Assembly: GCA_013398295.1 (NCBI GenBank)
Contig: VZSF01001224.1
Span: 60,703 to 124,702, forward strand
From: Chionis minor
Taxonomy: Eukaryota > Chordata > Aves > Charadriiformes > Chionididae
Direction: 5' to 3'
Length of the DNA: 64,000 bases
Part shown: positions 57,945 to 64,000 of the stretch, one piece after another
Layout: every line of letters begins with the position of its first letter
Position numbering within the stretch: the first letter of the stretch is position 1
The notes under the pieces: model-generated
What the model was told of the DNA's origin: nothing
The model's input: the letters and a program-made list of their open reading frames with translations, nothing else
Database searches by the model: none
Position numbers and translations under genes: made by a program

Positions 57945-60900
57945 TCCTTAAGCAGCAACTTGAAATAAGTTGAATTTTTTGAATTGTCAGTTTTAGCCCC
58001 TGAAAATGTTAAATGAAAACCAGCTTTTTTTTTCCTCCTTCTCTGTTCACAAAACACAAAACTGAAATCTTAACTGAAGGAAATACTGACCCTTGTCCTG
58101 TCCTGGTGCAGCAGGGCACAGAGTTATCTATGCTGAGAGATGGGGTAAAGACCAGTGTTCCCAAGAGAGATTGTTGCAATGATATGGTAAGTGATGAGAA
58201 CATAGCATATGCCAAGTAAGGTAAGCCAAGCACGCTCTTCATTTTATTTTCTAGGTCTGCATGAATCGCTAATCTTACAAAAGTATCCATAGTGTTTTTT
58301 TGGAGCTGGAGGTGTAACGAGACTCTTAACAGGTAGGGGTTCTGAACTACAGAAGATAAAACACCTTCTGAAACTGGAGTGGCTGGAGAATGCTTATATA
58401 ATGAGTTGCAACAACTAGGTAAAGGTGTGATAAGCAGGACTAACTTGAAATCCTTATGCACAGCAACAGGGTATCCAAGTGGCACTTCCGATGTTTGTCA
58501 GTGTGGAGTTGTGCACTCTTCACCTATTCTTATGGTCTGCCATAGGAGTCTTGTGCGATTTGCTGTAGGGGTGTTCACAGAGAGCTTTCTGGTAATGGAG
58601 AGCCAAGGCAGAGTTTCATCAATAGCTCTTCCTGTCCAGAGGTTATGTTTTAGTGTGAGGTGATCTTGTTCAGGTTGTAATGCTGGCTTTGATGTGAATT
58701 ACCTTAGCTACTTTTTCACTTCAGTCAAGTAGTAATACTATTAATGAGTTTTCAGTCTCTCTTCATGCTAGTCTTTCTGTCTCAAAATCTGGAGTACGTT
58801 GATATCTTCTCAAGTCAAAGGTTTTGGCTTAATCTACTAGTCTAATTCCTTGACTTCTGTTGTGCCCTTTTTTTTTTTTTTTTTTTTTAAACGTTTATGC
58901 ATTTAGATTTGTAGTGGCATTGGATTTTCAGAGAAGCTGGGAGCCTAGTGAAAGGTGGTTCATCCATAAATAGGATGGACTTCTGTCAGCCTGGCAAGTG
59001 GTATTTCTGAGTCCTAAAACAACTGGCCAAGTAAGTTATGATGGCTCCCGGTTGGTAGCATCCTTTAGTTTCTCTTGGAGCAGGAGTGGTGACAGAGCAG
59101 CAAGGAGCTGCCCACTTCTTCACAAGTTTACAGTAGAAGAGCAGATGTGGAAGATTTTCCAGATCCTCATTACAGATAGAGGTTGGGTGGCTGCTGTCCT
59201 TCAGTGTGGGCTGACATAGTCCAGTGTAACAGTCTCTGTCTACTAGAGTTGGTGTTTGGCACTCTGGATGGTCACCTCCAACACCCGTAAGGGTCATCTG
59301 TCTTAGTGAATGGCCTCCTGCATTACCCTCTAACACACCAGCTGCAGGAGAGATGCTGGTATTTCAGTAGGTGGCAGTAAAAGCCAAGCTCACCATGCAC
59401 CAAGTCCTGAGTGCACTGTATGCATCTTTGCTGTACAGCGTTTTCCAAGTCAACAGTGTCAGAACTCAGAGCTGGCCTTGGCTGTTCATTGGATAGTTTT
59501 TATTTATGGATGAACTTACTTCTGCTAGACTCTCCCAATTACTTTCAAGGCAACTATAGTGTCAAAACATTTATGTAGACAGCGTAAGACAGATACATGG
59601 TATCTAGTTAGTAATTACTTCTGTAGTAATCTAGCATCAGGAAAAAAAAAAGACATTCAAAAATTTGTGATTAGGCTTTTGATCAGTTCATTGAAGTACA
59701 GGGACTTACTTCATAATTAAAATAGAAACTTCAAGTGATGTGGTATGACTCCTTTAAGTAGTCCTACCATTACAGCTTGAGATTTGCAGTGTGACCTTGG
59801 TTAACAGCTGTTCTATACAGGATCAGACATCCTATCTCACTTTTGTAGAGCAGGTTCATTGTTTGCCTGGCTTATCCAGAAATTATCACTTATGTTTTAA
59901 TGTTTATATTACCTTTTGCCCTGGAATACTACAGTGACCCATGAAACATGTTATTTAGAGGTTTGGGGTTAAGTTGGATGCACAAGCTCATATCTGTTGA
60001 ATCCTACAAGGAGATGAATTAGTGGTTTTGGAATAACAAAAATGTGGCCCCATTGCAACAAAATATTCATTGCCAGGATTTCACTCATTTCACTGTTCTG
60101 ATCTTGGAGAGAAAACAATTTCAGAACCATCTAAATATGAAAGCAACAGTTGTAGAGGAAGCCACCATTTCCCAAACAAAAACAAGAATTTGCCTAGTAC
60201 TGGAACTGACATAGGCAAGATACCAGCCTGAAAATTTTGTATTTGCTATTAGCAAACATCTTATGTAACTTTCTTAAAAGAAGAAGTGAAACATTTAGTG
60301 ACATTGGCATTCACAAAATTTTAATAGATTTAGCTATTCTTTTTTCCATTTCTGCTGGTGACATTTGAAAAACATGATAAACATTTCAGTCTTCAAAGGC
60401 TTTTATGCTTAATCTCTTTTCTTTTGGAAACTCCATTCACTCAATGGCATATCTAGCTGCATACCTTGGATCCAAGCAACTTCATGCTTTTCAATTCTTT
60501 AACTGGTTACAGGAACAAAACAGAGGTGGATGACAAGGCAAACATCCCTCAAGAAAGGAATTCACAAGGTTTCAGGACGTCAAGCTCAGGGTTACAGCAC
60601 ATCACTGCTCTTTCAAATAATTTTACAGTGGCAAATACTTGCAATCAAATCAACTTCTCTAATACAGGAAAGAACAGAGAGAGCATATACACTTGCTATA
60701 CTTACCACACTTGTCTAGATTCATAAAGAAATGTCTTGTTTCAAGGCACCTTGCTACTACTACTCAGTAGAAACTGTCAAGTGAGTTTAGACACAATTAT
60801 AATGTTATTGTCGCTGTGCAAGTATTCTTGCGTGTCTTTTAGTCCAATAGCATCAGAAAAAGAAGGGCAAAATAGTGATATAAGTGGTGTTCCTTGTCAA

Positions 60901-63900
60901 GGTTGACATATATTTTGGCCACATATTTTCAAGTGAGATTATTTGTGACTTGTTCAAAGTAGTACTGGCTGAGAATTTTGTCTCCCTTCAAGACAAGTGT
61001 GGACATAGTCACTATTAGTGTGGAGCCTGTCAGTTTTCTTCTTGTCTTATGGATTTATTTTTTTTAATATATTGAAAAGCACATCACACTGACTTTCGTG
61101 TGCATGCTCTTTGCATGTGGAGATGTGTGATGTATGCCACTCATATACATCCCAATTTAGGGCATTTGCTGCTTCACAGTACTGCTTCAGGGAGAAGACA
61201 GTTCTAAAAAGCCGTAACAGAGTGTGTTCACATCTGCTTTGTGGAGCATCTTTTCTCCCTGTGGGCCAGGAGTGACTCCTGGAAAGCAATAGACAGATCA
61301 ACTGAACCATTTCTGAGAGGAGAAACTGAAGTGGCCAACTGTAGCCTCAAAACAAAGATGACCTTTGGTGATCAGCTAACAGAACATGTGAACAGGGCAG
61401 TGCTAACTGCTTCTTGCCCAGGCCTCGCTCCTGGCTCTGGTATCCTTCCTGCTTCAGCCAGGGTCTGCCCTGATGCAGAAGCCAAAGCCAGCAGCTCCCC
61501 AGTAGATGGGGAGCTAAGCACACTTAACCAAAATAGAGGCCTCAGCCCTTTTGAAAACGACCAGCATGTTTCCAGTTTTATTTTGTGATTAAACTGTGTT
61601 CATCCATAGCAAGCACAGAAGAACAGATTAATCAGCCTCTGGGCTTTCTAGATTTCTGAGCCTTTACCTGTACTCAAAGCATGTAACAAAGCTTGCTTCC
61701 CACAGGCATGGCTTAGGTTGTACTTCTGTACTTCCGATTAATGGGTCACCTGGTACCAGAAACTTTTTCCTCCCCGAGAGGAAAAAAATGACAAGAATAG
61801 GACTTAACTAAGAATAAGAGAGTAAACACTACCACTGGGTTTTGCAGACTGATACAAAACAATGTATTATATACTTTTAAGTATAGTGTGGGACTGAACT
61901 TAGGATTCATGAGGTCTGGGTGGTTTTACAGTTTTTCTCAATAAAAACTAGTACACTGAACTGCATGTATCTAGCAAAAAGGACTTTTGTGAAGAAACCT
62001 GAAAACAATGGAAGTCATCTAGTAAGGAGAGAACACCTATGCAAATCCTCTCCATTATTTTTTTTTAAAAGCTTAGAGACTTTGTTTTACACATGATTAA
62101 TGACTTTCTCTATGAAATGATGTTTTTATTCTTTGCAGTAGTTACTACTCAAACTTTGTTATTCATTGCAAAAGAAAATCCAAAAGCAAAGTAAAAAAAA
62201 TAATTAACAGACCAAGAACATTAGACTAAAAAAATAGTCTGTCAGCCTTGATTCTTAGTGAGTAGAAAACATTCATTTTATTACAACAGTGTAAATTGAA
62301 ATTAAGACCATTTAGCTAAGAAAAAATGCAACCAGAACACCAGAAAACAGCGTGTGCTGAGTGGTTGTTTTATTTAACCACAACATTAAAAGCCAACCTG
62401 GACAGCTAATCTAGTGGTAAGGTTCTCTGTGCTGTTTTGACAAAAAGTTTTTATTGCCCGAGTAACTAGGTGTATTCCTGTCACACTTAAAAAAAATAGT
62501 TTATTCAATAGAAAAATAAAAAGATATATTCAAATAGCCTAGAGTTTAATTGCCAGATGTGAATGCTTTTTTGTTGTTTCAGATCTGCTTAACAATCTCA
62601 AGATGCCTAATATAAAATCCCAAATATATAAACCAAGAAACAGAGTTCAAGATTTACCTAGAACATGCTACTTTTATGTGCTGTATACTAAAAAATAGTA
62701 TTCACACTTATGTTCTGCCTCCCTATTCTACTGATTATTAGTCTAAATAAAATACCTGTAAATGAACCCTTCCTCTTATAACAAGACTGAGTTTTTATCA
62801 ACTATTTAATACTATAAAAAAAAATCCTCTAAACCTCACACATGGTAACAACCTTAGCAATAGTTTACTATTTGAAAAAACTGTAGCTTTGTTCAACTTT
62901 TATCATATGTTAAACTATAATAACATATCACTCACCTCTTTAAAACCTGTGTAATCATAACATGACCTAAACATTCTCTTTTGAAAAAACTCATTTGGGT
63001 CTTTCTGCAGCTGCTTTTAACTAATGTGTCCCTTCTGTAAATTGGTGCCTTGGCTTTGGGCCAAATGACTCTGAGTTTATATGAGCTTCCAGTGTAGCCT
63101 AGGTAGTTTTTCTTAGATTTGTTAGTATATTATTCTTTTTTCTGCTTTAAAAAGAGGATAATTAGGTATTTTTTTAAGTATCTTCTGCGTTATTTTCTTG
63201 GGATTTTTTTATGTCACCCTAAGCTACTTAAGTCTTTTTTTCAAAAACTTTCAAAAGAAGAAAATTTTTTTCCTAGTGCTCTATGTATTTTATTTCTTAT
63301 ATTGCTAAGTGCTGGGTTTTTTAAGGAGGTGAATTTCTGAATCTTGAGAATTTTATGGTAGAGCTTCAATGGAGAGTAGGTTGCTGAATAAATTTAGGCT
63401 TGCTTTTAGCTGCTTGCATCTTCATTAGAGTTTTTATTGTGTTTGTGGGAAAACTGATAATATGTCACTGATCTATTTGTACATAATAAGGGGAGGTCTG
63501 AAAGATGAGTCTGTACATCCACTCTTGTTTTTATTTAAGGAACAGTTTATTTTATCATGTGCTGAGTTGATTCAAGTGCACTTCAATTACGTTGTTTGCC
63601 CAAAATGATGCAATAAGTTAGCTGCCCTCTCACAAGCTTGTTGGCTTCTGCTAAACTTTGATGTTAAAGAGCAAAGAAAGCTGTCTTTTTTAAATATATT
63701 TAGAATTTGCTCTTTCTTGCTTTCATTAATGTAAAATTTGTTCAGTTTCATTTTTTTGTTAAATGGAAAAAGAAATTCATTGCACTAATACTACTATTGT
63801 GGCAGTCTCAATTCCCATTTTCCAGGGAGAACTAGGTTGCCAGTGTATTTATTGTGGGATAAATCAGAAGTGCTTCATAATTTCCTTTTTGCTTGTTGCC

Positions 63901-63984
63901 ATGCTTTAAAGCAAGCAATTGATAAAATATTTTCACAGCTTAGTATGTATGGAATGTTTTTGTGAATGATTGAGGAAAACATGT
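57945..63984. other. COPS4 downstream flank, no gene recognised
   Basis: About 6 kb of mostly AT-rich sequence. It contains a T21 run at 58868-58888, a reverse-strand open frame at 58986-59336 with a possible LINE-like motif, and several random-looking open frames. In other amniotes PLAC8 is expected beyond COPS4, but no PLAC8-like exon was recognised here, so it is probably beyond the window. Confidence 0.55.
58868..58888. repeat. T21 homopolymer
   Basis: 21 consecutive T. It could be a minus-strand poly(A) relic; no retrocopy body is evident. Confidence 0.9.
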
Positions 63985-64000
63985 TGTCGTGGTTTGGCCT
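63985..64000 (+). mobile_element. Possible LTR start cut by the window edge
   Basis: The last 16 bases, TGTCGTGGTTTGGCCT, begin with TG and resemble the start of common avian ERVL-type LTRs and the left end of the LTR at 20818. Only 16 bp are visible, so this is tentative. Confidence 0.3.

Noticed and set aside
58009..58485. 158-codon minus-strand frame convergent with COPS4
   Set aside because: No recognisable domain, no splice or promoter context, and composition like translated noncoding DNA. It lies just beyond the COPS4 polyadenylation region.
61241..61588. 115-codon plus-strand frame in the downstream flank
   Set aside because: No family resemblance, no flanking exon structure, and it does not resemble PLAC8, the neighbour expected from synteny.

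Overview
This is a vertebrate nuclear window, almost certainly from a bird. It has split genes with GT-AG introns, several CR1 retrotransposon copies including one nearly full-length, an avian-type solo LTR, and one GC-rich CpG island. It holds two head-to-head genes in conserved synteny. LIN54 lies on the minus strand and its coding exons span 2462-30839. COPS4 lies on the plus strand and its coding exons span 48476-57482. They diverge from a shared CpG-island promoter at about 46.6-48.7 kb.

LIN54 encodes the DNA-binding subunit of the DREAM/MuvB cell-cycle complex. Thirteen coding exons could be placed with consistent splice phases (2418 bp, 805 residues plus stop). Both tandem cysteine-rich CXC repeats and both minor-groove tyrosines are intact. 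The model is 56 residues longer than the 749-residue human protein, and an in-frame 53-codon exon at 18883-19041 explains nearly all of the difference. A noncoding first exon is inferred inside the CpG island, separated from the first coding exon by an intron of about 17 kb.

COPS4 encodes subunit 4 of the COP9 signalosome. Ten coding exons give exactly 406 residues, the usual vertebrate length, followed by a 3' UTR with an AATAAA signal at 57891.

Layout: 1-2461, LIN54 3' UTR and flank; 2462-30874, LIN54 coding exons and introns, with CR1 copies at 3842 and 6430-10815 and a 650-bp solo LTR at 20818-21467; 30875-47851, LIN54 intron 1 with two more CR1 fragments; about 46.6-48.7 kb, shared CpG-island promoter; 48476-57940, COPS4; 57945-64000, downstream flank with no recognised gene and what looks like the first bases of another LTR at the window edge.

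The most interesting observations are a CDE/CHR-type site in the shared promoter (the element class the LIN54 complex binds, so possible self-regulation), the 53-codon LIN54 cassette exon, and an exact 141-bp duplication bounded by single Ns in the promoter that looks like an assembly error. No exotic or undescribed system is visible.
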